The notes under the pieces were generated by a model. It saw nothing but the letters and a program-made list of their open reading frames with translations. It was not told where the DNA came from and searched no databases. Source: Megachile rotundata (taxonomy: Eukaryota; Arthropoda; Insecta; Hymenoptera; Megachilidae). From it: a stretch of DNA of 64,000 nucleotides. The stretch lies in NCBI RefSeq assembly GCF_050947335.1, contig NW_027474088.1:1-64000 (forward strand), written 5' to 3'. Every line of letters begins with the position of its first letter. The first letter of the stretch is position 1. This document shows positions 14,600 through 30,096 of the stretch, in pieces. A program made the translations under genes and the position numbers.

Positions 14600-16100
14600 A
14601 CTCACTACTCTTACTATTATCAACCTAACTCATATTATTAGCCATATTATGCTTAAATGATCGATAGAACGACAATTACTATACTTATTACTCATATTAT
14701 TATGAGTCTAACTCATATTATTAACCATATTATGCAGATACGATCGATAGAACTACAATTACTATACTTATTACTCTTATTTTTATCAATCTTACTCATA
14801 TTATTAGCCATATTATGCATATATGATCGATAGAACGACAATTACTGTACTTATTACTCTTATCATTATCGATCTAACTCATATTATTAGCCATATTATG
14901 CTTATATTATCGATAGAACGACAATTACTGTACTTATTACTGTTATTATTATCAATCTAACTCATATTATTAGCCATATTATGCATATATGATCGATAGA
15001 ACGACAATTACTGTACTTATTACTCTTATCATTATCGATCTAACTCATATTATTAGCCATATTATGCTTATATTATCGATAGAACGACAATTACTGTACT
15101 TATTACTGTTATTATTATCAATCTAACTCATATTATTAGCCATATTATGCTTATATGATCGATAGAACGACAATTACTATACTTATTACTCTTACTATTA
15201 TCAATCTAACTCATATTATTAACCATATTATGCTTAAATGATCGATAGAACGACAATTACTATACTTATTACTATTGTTATTATCAATCTTACTCATATT
15301 ATTAGCCATATTATGCATATATGATCGATAGAACGACAATTACTGTACTTATTACTCTTATCATTATCGATCTAACTCATATTATTAGCCATATTATGCT
15401 TATATTATCGATAGAACGACAATTACTGTACTTATTACTCTTACTGTTATCAATCTAACTCATATTATTAGCCATATTATGCACATATAATCGATAGAAC
15501 GACAATTACTGTACTTATTACTCTTATCATTATCGACCTAACTCATATTATTAGCCATATTATGCTTATATTATCGATAGAACGACAATTACTGTACTTA
15601 TTACAGTTATTATTATCAATTTAACTCATATTATTAGCCATATTATGCTTAAATGATCGATAGAACGACAATTATTATACTTATTACTATTATTAGTATC
15701 AATCTTACTCATATTATTAGCCATATTATGCATATATGATCGATAGAACGACAATTACTGTACTTATTACTCTTATCATTATCGATCTAACTCATATTAT
15801 TAACCATATTATGCTAATATGATCGATAGAACGACAATTACTATACTAATTACACTCACTATTATCAATCTAACTCATATTATTAACCATCTTATGCTTA
15901 TATGATCGATAGAACGACAATTACTATACTTATTACTCTTACTATTATCAATCTAACTCATATTATTAACCATATTATGCTTATATGATCGAGAGAACGA
16001 CCATTACTATACTTATTACTCTTATTATTATCAATCTAACTCATATTACTAGCCATATTAGGCTTAAATGATCGATAGAACGACAATTACTATATTTATT
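14600..16100 (+). repeat. Long-range block V, copy 1 (offset 47,642 bp)
   Basis: This segment, anchored by the GATCGATAGAACTAC monomer at 14742, matches 62242-63742 anchored at 62384, an offset of 574 monomers. Both run through CTTATTTTTATCAATCTTAC, two rounds of the CTGTACTT / TTACTGTTATT monomers, the GCACATATAATCG monomer, TTACAGTTATT, TATTAGTATC and the CCATCTTATGC and TTAGGCTTAAATG monomers in the same order. It shows that block order is shared across most of the window. Confidence 0.8.
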
Positions 16101-16816
16101 ACTCTTATTAATATCAATCTAACTCATATTATTAGCCATATTATGCTTATATGATCGATAGAACGACAATTACTATACTCACTACTCTTATTATTATCAA
16201 TCTAACTCATATTATTAGCCATATTATGCTTATATGATCGACAGAACGACAATTACTATACTTATTACACTTACTGTTATCAATCTAACTCATATTATTA
16301 GCCATATTATGCTTATATGATCGATAGAACGACAATTACTATACTCACTACTCTTACTATTATCAACCTAACTCATATTATTAGCCATATTATGCTTAAA
16401 TGATCGATAGAACGACAATTACTATACTTATTACTCATATTATTATGAGTCTAACTCATATTATTAACCATATTATGCAGATACGATCGATAGAACGACA
16501 ATTACTGTACTTATTACTCTTATCATTATCGATCTAACTCATATTATTAGCCATATTATGCTTATATTATCGATAGAACGACAATTACTGTACTTATTAC
16601 TGTTATTATTATCAATCTAACTCATATTATTAGCCATATTATGCATATATGATCGATAGAACGACAATTACTATACTTATTACACTTACTATTATCAATC
16701 TAACTCATATTATTAGCCATATTATGCAGATATGATCGATAGAACGACAATTACTATACTTAGTACACTCACTATTATCAATCGAACGCATATTATTAAC
16801 AATATTATGCAGATAT

Positions 16817-17397
16817 GATCGATAGCACGACATTTACTATACTTATTACTCTTATTATTATCAACCTAACTTATATTATTAGCCATATTATGCTTATATG
16901 ATCGATAGAACGACAATTACTATACTTATTATTCTTATTTTTATCAACCTAACTCATATTATTAGCCATATTATGCTTAAATGATCGATAGAACGACAAT
17001 TACTATACTTATTGCTCTTATTATTATGAATCTAACTCATATTATTAACCATATTATGCAGATACGATCGATAGAACTACAATCACTATACTCATTACTC
17101 TTATTATTATCAATCTAACTCATAATTTTAGCCATATTATGCTTAAATGATCGATAGAACGACAATTACTGTACTTATTACTCTTATCATTATCGATCTA
17201 ACTCAAATTATTAGCCATATTATGCTTATATGATTGATAGAACGACAAATACTATACTTATTACTCTTATTATTATCAATCTAACTCATATTATTTGCCA
17301 TATTATGCAGATATGATCGATAGAACGACAATTACTATACTTAGTACACTCACTATTATCAATCGAACGCATATTATTAACAATATTATGCAGATAT
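16817..17397 (+). repeat. 7-monomer (581 bp) marker block, copy b
   Basis: It has the same order of seven monomer types as 12003-12583 and is bounded by marker monomers at 16817 and 17398. It carries the private pair of variants CCTAACTTATATTA and CTACAATCACTATA shared only with the window start, which shows that the first 550 bp of the window is the truncated right part of such a block. Confidence 0.87.
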
Positions 17398-20347
17398 GAT
17401 CGATAGCACGACATTTACTATACTTATTACTCTTATTATTATCAACCTAACTCATATTATTAGCCATATTATGCTTATATGATCGATAGAACGACAATTA
17501 CTATACTTATTATTCTTATTTTTATCAACCTAACTCATATTATTAGCCATATTATGCTTAAATGATCGATAGAACGACAATTACTATACTTATTGCTCTT
17601 ATTATTATGAATCTAACTCATATTATTAACCATATTATGCAGATACGATCGATAGAACTACAATTACTATACTCATTACTCTTATTATTATCAATCTAAC
17701 TCATAATATTAGCCATATTATGCTTAAATGATCGATAGAACGACAATTACTATATTTATTACTCTTATTATTATCAATCTAACTCATATTATTAGCCATA
17801 TTATGCTTATATGATCGATAGAACGAGAATTACTATACTCACTACTCTTATTATTATCAATCTAACTAATATTATTAGCCATATTATGCTTATATGATCG
17901 ACAGAACGACAATTACTATACTTATTACACTTACTGTTATCATTCTAACTCATATTATTAGCCATATTATGCTTATATGATCGATAGAACGACAATTACT
18001 ATACTTATTACTCTTACTATTATCAATCTAACTCATATTATTAACCATATTATGCTTAAATGATCGATAGAACGACAATTACTATACTTATTACTATTGT
18101 TATTATCAATCTTACTCATATTATTAGCCATATTATGCATATATGATCGATAGAACGACAATTACTGTACTTATTACTCTTATCATTATCGATCTAACTC
18201 ATATTATTAGCCATATTATGCTTATATTATCGATAGAACGACAATTACTGTACTTATTACTCTTACTGTTATCAATCTAACTCATATTATTAGCCATATT
18301 ATGCACATATAATCGATAGAACGACAATTACTGTACTTATTACTCTTATCATTATCGACCTAACTCATATTATTAGCCATATTATGCTTATATTATCGAT
18401 AGAACGACAATTACTGTACTTATTACAGTTATTATTATCAATTTAACTCATATTATTAGCCATATTATGCTTAAATGATCGATAGAACGACAATTATTAT
18501 ACTTATTACTATTATTAGTATCAATCTTACTCATATTATTAGCCATATTATGCATATATGATCGATAGAACGACAATTACTGTACTTATTACTCTTATCA
18601 TTATCGATCTAACTCATATTATTAACCATATTATGCTAATATGATCGATAGAACGACAATTACTATACTAATTACACTCACTATTATCAATCTAACTCAT
18701 ATTATTAACCATCTTATGCTTATATGATCGATAGAACGACAATTACTATACTTATTACTCTTACTATTATCAATCTAACTCATATTATTAACCATATTAT
18801 GCTTATATGATCGAGAGAACGACCATTACTATACTTATTACTCTTATTATTATCAATCTAACTCACATTACTAGCCATATTAGGCTTAAATGATCGATAG
18901 AACGACAATTACTATATTTATTACTCTTATTAATATCAATCTAACTCATATTATTAGCCATATTATGCTTATATGATCGATAGAACGACAATTACTATAC
19001 TCACTACTCTTATTATTATCAATCTAACTCATATTATTAGCCATATTATGCTTATATGATCGACAGAATTACAATTACTATACTTATTACACTTACTGTT
19101 ATCAATCTAACTCATATTATTAGCCATATTATGCTTATATGATCGATAGAACGACAATTACTATACTCACTACTCTTACTATTATCAACCTAACTCATAT
19201 TATTAGCCATATTATGCTTAAATGATCGATAGAACGACAATTACTATACTTATTACTCATATTATTATGAGTCTAACTCATATTATTAACCATATTATGC
19301 AGATACGATCGATAGAACGACAATTACTGTACTTATTACTCTTATCATTATCGATCTAACTCATATTATTAGCCATATTATGCTTATATTATCGATAGAA
19401 CGACAATTACTGTACTTATTACTGTTATTATTATCAATCTAACTCATATTATTAGCCATATTATGCATATATGATCGATAGAACGACAATTACTATACTT
19501 ATTACACTTACTATTATCAATCTAACTCATATTATTAGCCATATTATGCAGATATGATCGATAGAACGACAATTACTATACTTAGTACACTCACTATTAT
19601 CAATCGAACGCATATTATTAACAATATTATGCAGATATGATCGATAGCACGACATTTACTATACTTATTACTCTTATTATTATCAACCTAACTCATATTA
19701 TTAGCCATATTATGCTTATATGATCGATAGAACGACAATTACTATACTTATTATTCTTATTTTTATCAACCTAACTCATATTATTAGCCATATTATGCTT
19801 AAATGATCGATAGAACGACAATTACTATACTTATTGCTCTTATTATTATGAATCTAACTCATATTATTAACCATATTATGCAGATACGATCGATAGAACT
19901 ACAATTACTATACTCATTACTCCTATTATTATCAATCTAACTCATAATTTTAGCCATATTATGCTTAAATGATCGATAGAACGACAATTACTGTACTTAT
20001 TACTCTTATCATTATCGATCTAACTCAAATTATTAGCCATATTATGCTTATATGATTGATAGAACGACAAATACTATACTTATTACTCTTATTATTATCA
20101 ATCTAACTCATATTATTTGCCATATTATGCAGATATGATCGATAGAACGACAATTACTATACTTAGTACACTCACTATTATCATTCTAACTCATATTATT
20201 AGCCATATTATGCTTATATGATCGATAGAACGACAATTACTATACTTATTACTCTTACTATTATCAATCTAACTCATATTATTAACCATATTATGCTTAA
20301 ATGATCGATAGAACGACAATTACTATACTTATTACTATTGTTATTAT
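16850..20347 (+). repeat. Long-range block X1, right copy
   Basis: This is the partner of 1-3498. It carries the same rare variants (CCTAACTTATATTA, CTACAATCACTATA) and the same order of monomer types. It runs directly into the right copy of block X2, whereas the left copy of X1 is separated from X2 by an extra 39-monomer unit. X1 plus X2 therefore form an ancestral period of 164 monomers (13,612 bp), which becomes 203 monomers where the duplication is included. Confidence 0.85.
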
Positions 20348-23300
20348 CAATCTTACTCATATTATTAGCCATATTATGCATATATGATCGATAGAACGAC
20401 AATTACTGTACTTATTACTCTTATCATTATCGATCTAACTCATATTATTAGCCATATTATGCTTATATTATCGATAGAGCGACAATTACTGTACTTATTA
20501 CTCTTACTGTTATCAATCTAACTCATATTATTAGCCATATTATGCACATATGATCGATAGAACGACAATTACTGTACTTATTACTCTTATCATTATCGAC
20601 CTAACTCATATTATTAGCCATATTATGCTTATATTATCGATAGAACGACAATTACTGTACTTATTACAGTTATTATTATCAATTTAACTCATATTATTAG
20701 CCATATTATGCTTAAATGATCGATAGAACGACAATTATTATACTTATTACTATTATTAGTATCAATCTTACTCATATTATTAGCCATATTATGCATATAT
20801 GATCGATAGAACGACAATTACTGTACTTATTACTCTTATCATTATCGATCTAACTCATATTATTAACCATATTATGCTAATATGATCGATAGAACGACAA
20901 TTACTATACTAATTACACTCACTATTATCAATCTAACTCATATTATTAACCATCTTATGCTTATATGATCGATAGAACGACAATTACTATACTTATTACT
21001 CTTACTATTATCAATCTAACTCATATTATTAACCATATTATGCTTATATGATCGAGAGAACGACCATTACTATACTTATTACTCTTATTATTATCAATCT
21101 AACTCATATTACTAGCCATATTAGGCTTAAATGACCGATAGAACGACAATTACTATATTTATTACTCTTATTAATATCAATCTAACTCATATTATTAGCC
21201 ATGTTATGCTTATATGATCGATAGAACGACAATTACTATACTCACTACTCTTATTATTATCAATCTAACTCATATTATTAGCCATATTATGCTTATATGA
21301 TCGACAGAACGACAATTACTATACTTATTACACTTACTGTTATCAATCTAACTCATATTATTAGCCATATTATGCTTATATGATCGATAGAACGACAATT
21401 ACTATACTCACTACTCTTACTATTATCAACCTAACTCATATTATTAGCCATATTATGCTTAAATGATCGATAGAACGACAATTACTATACTTATTACTCA
21501 TATTATTATGAGTCTAACTCATATTATTAACCATATTATGCAGATACGATCGATAGAACTACAATTACTATACATATTACTCTTATTATTATCAATCTAA
21601 CTCATATTATTAGCCGTATTATGCTTAAATGATCGATAGAACGACAATTACTATACTTATTACTCTTATTATTATCAATCTAACTCATATTATTAGCCAT
21701 ATTATGCTTATATGATCGACAGAACGACAATTACTCTACTTATTATTCTTATTTTTATCAATCTTACTCATATTATTAGCCATATTATGCATATATGATC
21801 GATAGAACGACAATTACTGTACTTATTACTCTTATCATTATCGATCTAACTCATATTATTAGCCATATTATGCTTATATTATCGATAGAACGACAATTAC
21901 TGTACTTATTACTATTGTTATTATCAATCTTACTCATATTATTAGCCATATTATGCATATATGATCGATAGAACGACAATTACTGTACTTATTACTCTTA
22001 TCATTATCGATATAACTCATATTATTAGCCATATTATGCTTATATTATCGATAGGACGACAATTACTGTACTTATTACTGTTATTATTATCAATCTAACT
22101 CATATTATTAGCCATATTATGCTTAAATGATCGATAGAACGACAATTACTATACTTATTACTATTATTATTATCAATCTTACTCATATTATTAGCCATAT
22201 TATGCATATATGATCGACAGAACGACAATTACTATACTTATTACCCTTACTGTTATCAATCTAACTCATATTATTAGCCATATTATGCTTAAATGATCGA
22301 TAGAACGACAATTACTATACTTATTACTATTACTATTATCAATCTTACTCATATTATTAGCCATATTATGCATATATGATCGATAGAACGACAATTACTG
22401 TACTTATTACTCTTATCATTAACGATCTAACTCATATTATTAGCCATATTATGCTTATATTATCGATAGAACGACAATTACTGTACTTATTACTGTTATT
22501 ATTATCAATCTAACTCATATTATTAGCCATATTATGCATATATGATCGATAGAACGACAATTACTATACTTATTACACTTACTATTATCAATCTAACTCA
22601 TATTATTAGCCATATTATGCATATATGATCGATAGAACGACAATTACTGTACTTATTGCTCTTATCATTATCGATCTAACTCATATTATTAGCCATATTA
22701 TGCTTATATTATCGATAGAACGACAATTACTATACTTATTACTCTTATTATTATCAATCTAACTCATATTACTAGCCATATTATGCATAAATGATCGATA
22801 GAACGACAATTACTATATTTATTACTCTTATTATTATCAATCTAACTCATATTATTAGCCATATTATGCTTATATGATCGATAGAACGAGAATTACTATA
22901 CTCACTACTCTTATTATTATCAATCTAACTCATATTATTAGCCATATTATGCTTATATGATCGACAGAACGACAATTACTATACTTATTACACTTACTGT
23001 TATCATTCTAACTCATATTATTAGCCATATTATGCTTATATGATCGATAGAACGACAATTACTATACTTATTACTCTTACTATTATCAATCTAACTCATA
23101 TTATTAACCATATTATGCTTAAATGATCGATAGAACGACAATTACTATACTTATTACTATTGTTATTATCAATCTTACTCATATTATTAGCCATATTATG
23201 CATATATGATCGATAGAACGACAATTACTGTACTTATTACTCTTATCATTATCGATCTAACTCATATTATTAGCCATATTATGCTTATATTATCGATAGA

Positions 23301-26300
23301 ACGACAATTACTGTACTTATTACTCTTACTGTTATCAATCTAACTCATATTATTAGCCATATTATGCACATATAATCGATAGAACGACAATTACTGTACT
23401 TATTACTCTTATCATTATCGACCTAACTCATATTATTAGCCATATTATGCTTATATTATCGATAGAACGACAATTACTGTACTTATTACAGTTATTATTA
23501 TCAATTTAACTCATATTATTAGCCATATTATGCTTATATTATCGATAGAACGACAATTACAGTACTTATTACTGTTATTATTATCAATCTAACTCATATT
23601 ATTAGCCATATTATGCTTATATGATCGAGAGAACGACAATTACTATACTTATTACTCTTATTATTATCAATCTAACTCATATTACTAGCCATATTATGCA
23701 TAAATGATCGATAGAACGACAATTACTATATTTATTACTCTTATTATTATCAATCTAACTCATATTATTAGCCATATTATGCTTATATGATCGATAGAAC
23801 GAGAATTACTATACTCACTACTCTTATTATTATCAATCTAACTCATATTATTAGCCATATTATGCTTATATGATCGACAGAACGACAATTACTATACTTA
23901 TTACACTTACTGTTATCATTCTAACTCATATTATTAGCCATATTATGCTTATATGATCGATAGAACGACAATTACTATACTTATTACTCTTACTATTATC
24001 AATCTAACTCATATTATTAACCATATTATGCTTAAATGATCGATAGAACGACAATTACTATACTTATTACTATTGTTATTATCAATCTTACTCATATTAT
24101 TAGCCATATTATGCATATATGATCGATAGAACGACAATTACTGTACTTATTACTCTTATCATTATCGATCTAACTCATATTATTAGCCATATTATGCTTA
24201 TATTATCGATAGAACGACAATTACTGTACTTATTACTCTTACTGTTATCAATCTAACTCATATTATTAGCCATATTATGCACATATAATCGATAGAACGA
24301 CAATTACTGTACTTATTACTCTTATCATTATCGACCTAACTCATATTATTAGCCATATTATGCTTATATTATCGATAGAACGACAATTACTGTACTTATT
24401 ACAGTTATTATTATCAATTTAACTCATATTATTAGCCATATTATGCTTAAATGATCGATAGAACGACAATTATTATACTTATTACTATTATTAGTATCAA
24501 TCTTACTCATATTATTAGCCATATTATGCATATATGATCGATAGAACGACAATTACTGTACTTATTACTCTTATCATTATCGATCTAACTCATATTATTA
24601 ACCATATTATGCTAATATGATCGATAGAACGACAATTACTATACTAATTACACTCACTATTATCAATCTAACTCATATTATTAACCATCTTATGCTTATA
24701 TGATCGATAGAACGACAATTACTATACTTATTACTCTTACTATTATCAATCTAACTCATATTATTAACCATATTATGCTTATATGATCGAGAGAACGACC
24801 ATTACTATACTTATTACTCTTATTATTATCAATCTAACTCATATTACTAGCCATATTAGGCTTAAATGATCGATAGAACGACAATTACTATATTTATTAC
24901 TCTTATTAATATCAATCTAACTCATATTATTAGCCATATTATGCTTATATGATCGATAGAACGACAATTACTATACTCACTACTCTTATTATTATCAATC
25001 TAACTCATATTATTAGCCATATTATGCTTATATGATCGACAGAACGACAATTACTATACTTATTACACTTACTGTTATCAATCTAACTCATATTATTAGC
25101 CATATTATGCTTATATGATCGATAGAACGACAATTACTATACTCACTACTCTTACTATTATCAACCTAACTCATATTATTAGCCATATTATGCTTAAATG
25201 ATCGATAGAACGACAATTACTATACTTATTACTCATATTATTATGAGTCTAACTCATATTATTAACCATATTATGCAGATACGATCGATAGAACGACAAT
25301 TACTGTACTTATTACTCTTATCATTATCGATCTAACTCATATTATTAGCCATATTATGCTTATATTATCGATAGAACGACAATTACTGTACTTATTACTG
25401 TTATTATTATCAATCTAACTCATATTATTAGCCATATTATGCATATATGATCGATAGAACGACAATTACTATACTTATTACACTTACTATTATCAATCTA
25501 ACTCATATTATTAGCCATATTATGCAGATATGATCGATAGAACGACAATTACTATACTTAGTACACTCACTATTATCAATCGAACGCATATTATTAACAA
25601 TATTATGCAGATATGATCGATAGCACGACATTTACTATACTTATTACTCTTATTATTATCAACCTAACTCATATTATTAGCCATATTATGCTTATATGAT
25701 CGATAGAACGACAATTACTATACTTATTATTCTTATTTTTATCAACCTAACTCATATTATTAGCCATATTATGCTTAAATGATCGATAGAACGACAATTA
25801 CTATACTTATTGCTCTTATTATTATGAATCTAACTCATATTATTAACCATATTATGCAGATACGATCGATAGAACTACAATTACTATACTCATTACTCTT
25901 ATTATTATCAATCTAACTCATAATTTTAGCCATATTATGCTTAAATGATCGATAGAACGACAATTACTGTACTTATTACTCTTATCATTATCGATCTAAC
26001 TCAAATTATTAGCCATATTATGCTTATATGATTGATAGAACGACAAATACTATACTTATTAATCTTATTATTATCAATCTAACTCATATTATTTGCCATA
26101 TTATGCAGATATGATCGATAGAACGACAATTACTATACTTAGTACACTCACTATTATCAATCGAACGCATATTATTAACAATATTATGCAGATATGATCG
26201 ATAGCACGACATTTACTATACTTATTACTCTTATTATTATCAACCTAACTCATATTATTAGCCATATTATGCTTATATGATCGATAGAACGACAATTACT

Positions 26301-27882
26301 ATACTTATTATTCTTATTTTTATCAACCTAACTCATATTATTAGCCATATTATGCTTAAATGATCGATAGAACGACAATTACTATACTTATTGCTCTTAT
26401 TATTATGAATCTAACTCATATTATTAACCATATTATGCAGATACGATCGATAGAACTACAATTACTATACTCATTACTCTTATTATTATCAATCTAACTC
26501 ATAATATTAGCCATATTATGCTTAAATGATCGATAGAACGACAATTACTATATTTATTACTCTTATTATTATCAATCTAACTCATATTATTAGCGATATT
26601 ATGCTTATATGATCGATAGAACGAGAATTACTATACTCACTACTCTTATTATTATCAATCTAACTCATATTATTAGCCATATTATGCTTATATGATCGAC
26701 AGAACGACAATTACTATACTTATTACACTTACTGTTATCATTCTAACTCATATTATTAGCCATATTATGCTTATATGATCGATAGAACGACAATTACTAT
26801 ACTTATTACTCTTACTATTATCAATCTAACTCATATTATTAACCATATTATGCTTAAATGATCGATAGAACGACAATTACTATACTTATTACTATTGTTA
26901 TTATCAATCTTACTCATATTATTAGCCATATTATGCATATATGATCGATAGAACGACAATTACTGTACTTATTACTCTTATCATTATCGATCTAACTCAT
27001 ATTATTAGCCATATTATGCTTATATTATCGATAGAACGACAATTACTGTACTTATTACTCTTACTGTTATCAATCTAACTCATATTATTAGCCATATTAT
27101 GCACATATGATCGATAGAACGACAATTACTGTACTTATTACTCTTATCATTATCGACCTAACTCATATTATTAGCCATATTATGCTTATATTATCGATAG
27201 AACGACAATTACTGTACTTATTACAGTTATTATTATCAATTTAACTCATATTATTAGCCATATTATGCTTAAATGATCGATAGAACGACAATTATTATAC
27301 TTATTACTATTATTAGTATCAATCTTACTCATATTATTAGCCATATTATGCATATATGATCGATAGAACGACAATTACTGTACTTATTACTCTTATCATT
27401 ATCGATCTAACTCATATTATTAACCATATTATGCTAATATGATCGATAGAACGACAATTACTATACTAATTACACTCACTATTATCAATCTAACTCATAT
27501 TATTAACCATCTTATGCTTATATGATCGATAGAACGACAATTACTATACTTATTACTCTTACTATTATCAATCTAACTCATATTATTAACCATATTATGC
27601 TTATATGATCGAGAGAACGACCATTACTATACTTATTACTCTTATTATTATCAATCTAACTCATATTACTAGCCATATTAGGCTTAAATGATCGATAGAA
27701 CGACAATTACTATATTTATTACTCTTATTAATATCAATCTAACTCATATTATTAGCCATATTATGCTTATATGATCGATAGAACGACAATTACTATACTC
27801 ACTACTCTTATTATTATCAATCTAACTCATATTATTAGCCATATTATGCTTATATGATCGACAGAACGACAATTACTATACT
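20348..27882 (+). repeat. Long-range block X2, right copy
   Basis: This is the partner of 6736-14270 at +13,612 bp. It lacks some variants of the left copy: it reads TACTAATTAC near 27466 where the left copy reads TACCAATTAC, and ATGATCGATAG near 27691 where the left copy has ATGACCGATAG. Private changes here include CTCTACTT near 21735, TTAATCTT near 26062 and TTAGCGATATT near 26594. The match stops near 27882, where this copy continues with TTACACTTACTG while the left copy enters a three-monomer patch. Confidence 0.83.
25615..26195 (+). repeat. 7-monomer (581 bp) marker block, copy c
   Basis: It is bounded by marker monomers at 25615 and 26196 and has the same seven types in the same order. 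It lies 13,612 bp from copy a and differs from it by few bases, including TTAATCTT near 26062 in place of TTACTCTT. Confidence 0.87.
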
Positions 27883-28436
27883 TATTACACTTACTGTTAT
27901 CAATCTAACTCATATTATTAGCCATATTATGCTTATATGATCGATAGAACGACAATTACTATACTCACTACTCTTACTATTATCAACCTAACTCATATTA
28001 TTAGCCATATTATGCTTAAATGATCGATAGAACGACAATTACTATACTTATTACTCATATTATTATGAGTCTAACTCATATTATTAACCATATTATGCAG
28101 ATACGATCGATAGAACGACAATTACTGTACTTATTACTCTTATCATTATCGATCTAACTCATATTATTAGCCATATTATGCTTATATTATCGATAGAACG
28201 ACAATTACTGTACTTATTACTGTTATTATTATCAATCTAACTCATATTATTAGCCATATTATGCATATATGATCGATAGAACGACAATTACTATACTTAT
28301 TACACTTACTATTATCAATCTAACTCATATTATTAGCCATATTATGCAGATATGATCGATAGAACGACAATTACTATACTTAGTACACTCACTATTATCA
28401 ATCGAACGCATATTATTAACAATATTATGCAGATAT

Positions 28437-28768
28437 GATCGATAGAACGACAATTACTATACTTATTACTCTTATTATTATCAACCTAACTCATATTATT
28501 AGCCATATTATGCTTATATGATCGATAGAACGACAATTACTATACTTATTATTCTTATTTTTATCAACCTAACTCATATTATTAGCCATATTATGCTTAA
28601 ATGATCGATAGAACGACAAATACTATACTTATTACTCTTATTATTATCAATCTAACTCATATTATTTGCCATATTATGCAGATATGATCGATAGAACGAC
28701 AATTACTATACTTAGTACACTCACTATTATCATTCTAACTCATATTATTAGCCATATTATGCTTATAT
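28437..28768 (+). repeat. Decayed marker block: marker converted and three monomers missing
   Basis: At 28437, 27 monomers after marker 26196, a marker monomer is expected but the sequence reads GATAGAACGACAATTAC, the common form, while the following text TTATTATCAACCTAAC still matches a marker monomer. Two monomers later, near 28610, the TTAAATGATCGATAGAACG start is joined to CAAATACTATAC, which normally belongs to the GATTGATAG monomer three positions further on. The block therefore has a net loss of three monomers (249 bp) with register kept. Confidence 0.75.
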
Positions 28769-30096
28769 GATCGATAGAACGACAATTACTATACTTATTA
28801 CTCTTACTATTATCAATCTAACTCATATTATTAACCATATTATGCTTAAATGATCGATAGAACGACAATTACTATACTTATTACTATTGTTATTATCAAT
28901 CTTACTCATATTATTAGCCATATTATGCATATATGATCGATAGAACGACAATTACTGTACTTATTACTCTTATCATTATCGATCTAACTCATATTATTAG
29001 CCATATTATGCTTATATTATCGATAGAACGACAATTACTGTACTTATTACTCTTACTGTTATCAATCTAACTCATATTATTAGCCATATTATGCACATAT
29101 GATCGATAGAACGACAATTACTGTACTTATTACTCTTATCATTATCGACCTAACTCATATTATTAGCCATATTATGCTTATATTATCGATAGAACGACAA
29201 TTACTGTACTTATTACAGTTATTATTATCAATTTAACTCATATTATTAGCCATATTATGCTTAAATGATCGATAGAACGACAATTATTATACTTATTACT
29301 ATTATTAGTATCAATCTTACTCATATTATTAGCCATATTATGCATATATGATCGATAGAACGACAATTACTGTACTTATTACTCTTATCATTATCGATCT
29401 AACTCATATTATTAACCATATTATGCTAATATGATCGATAGAACGACAATTACTATACTAATTACACTCACTATTATCAATCTAACTCATATTATTAACC
29501 ATCTTATGCTTATATGATCGATAGAACGACAATTACTATACTTATTACTCTTACTATTATCAATCTAACTCATATTATTAACCATATTATGCTTATATGA
29601 TCGAGAGAACGACCATTACTATACTTATTACTCTTATTATTATCAATCTAACTCATATTACTAGCCATATTAGGCTTAAATGACCGATAGAACGACAATT
29701 ACTATATTTATTACTCTTATTAATATCAATCTAACTCATATTATTAGCCATGTTATGCTTATATGATCGATAGAACGACAATTACTATACTCACTACTCT
29801 TATTATTATCAATCTAACTCATATTATTAGCCATATTATGCTTATATGATCGACAGAACGACAATTACTATACTTATTACACTTACTGTTATCAATCTAA
29901 CTCATATTATTAGCCATATTATGCTTATATGATCGATAGAACGACAATTACTATACTCACTACTCTTACTATTATCAACCTAACTCATATTATTAGCCAT
30001 ATTATGCTTAAATGATCGATAGAACGACAATTACTATACTTATTACTCATATTATTATGAGTCTAACTCATATTATTAACCATATTATGCAGATAC

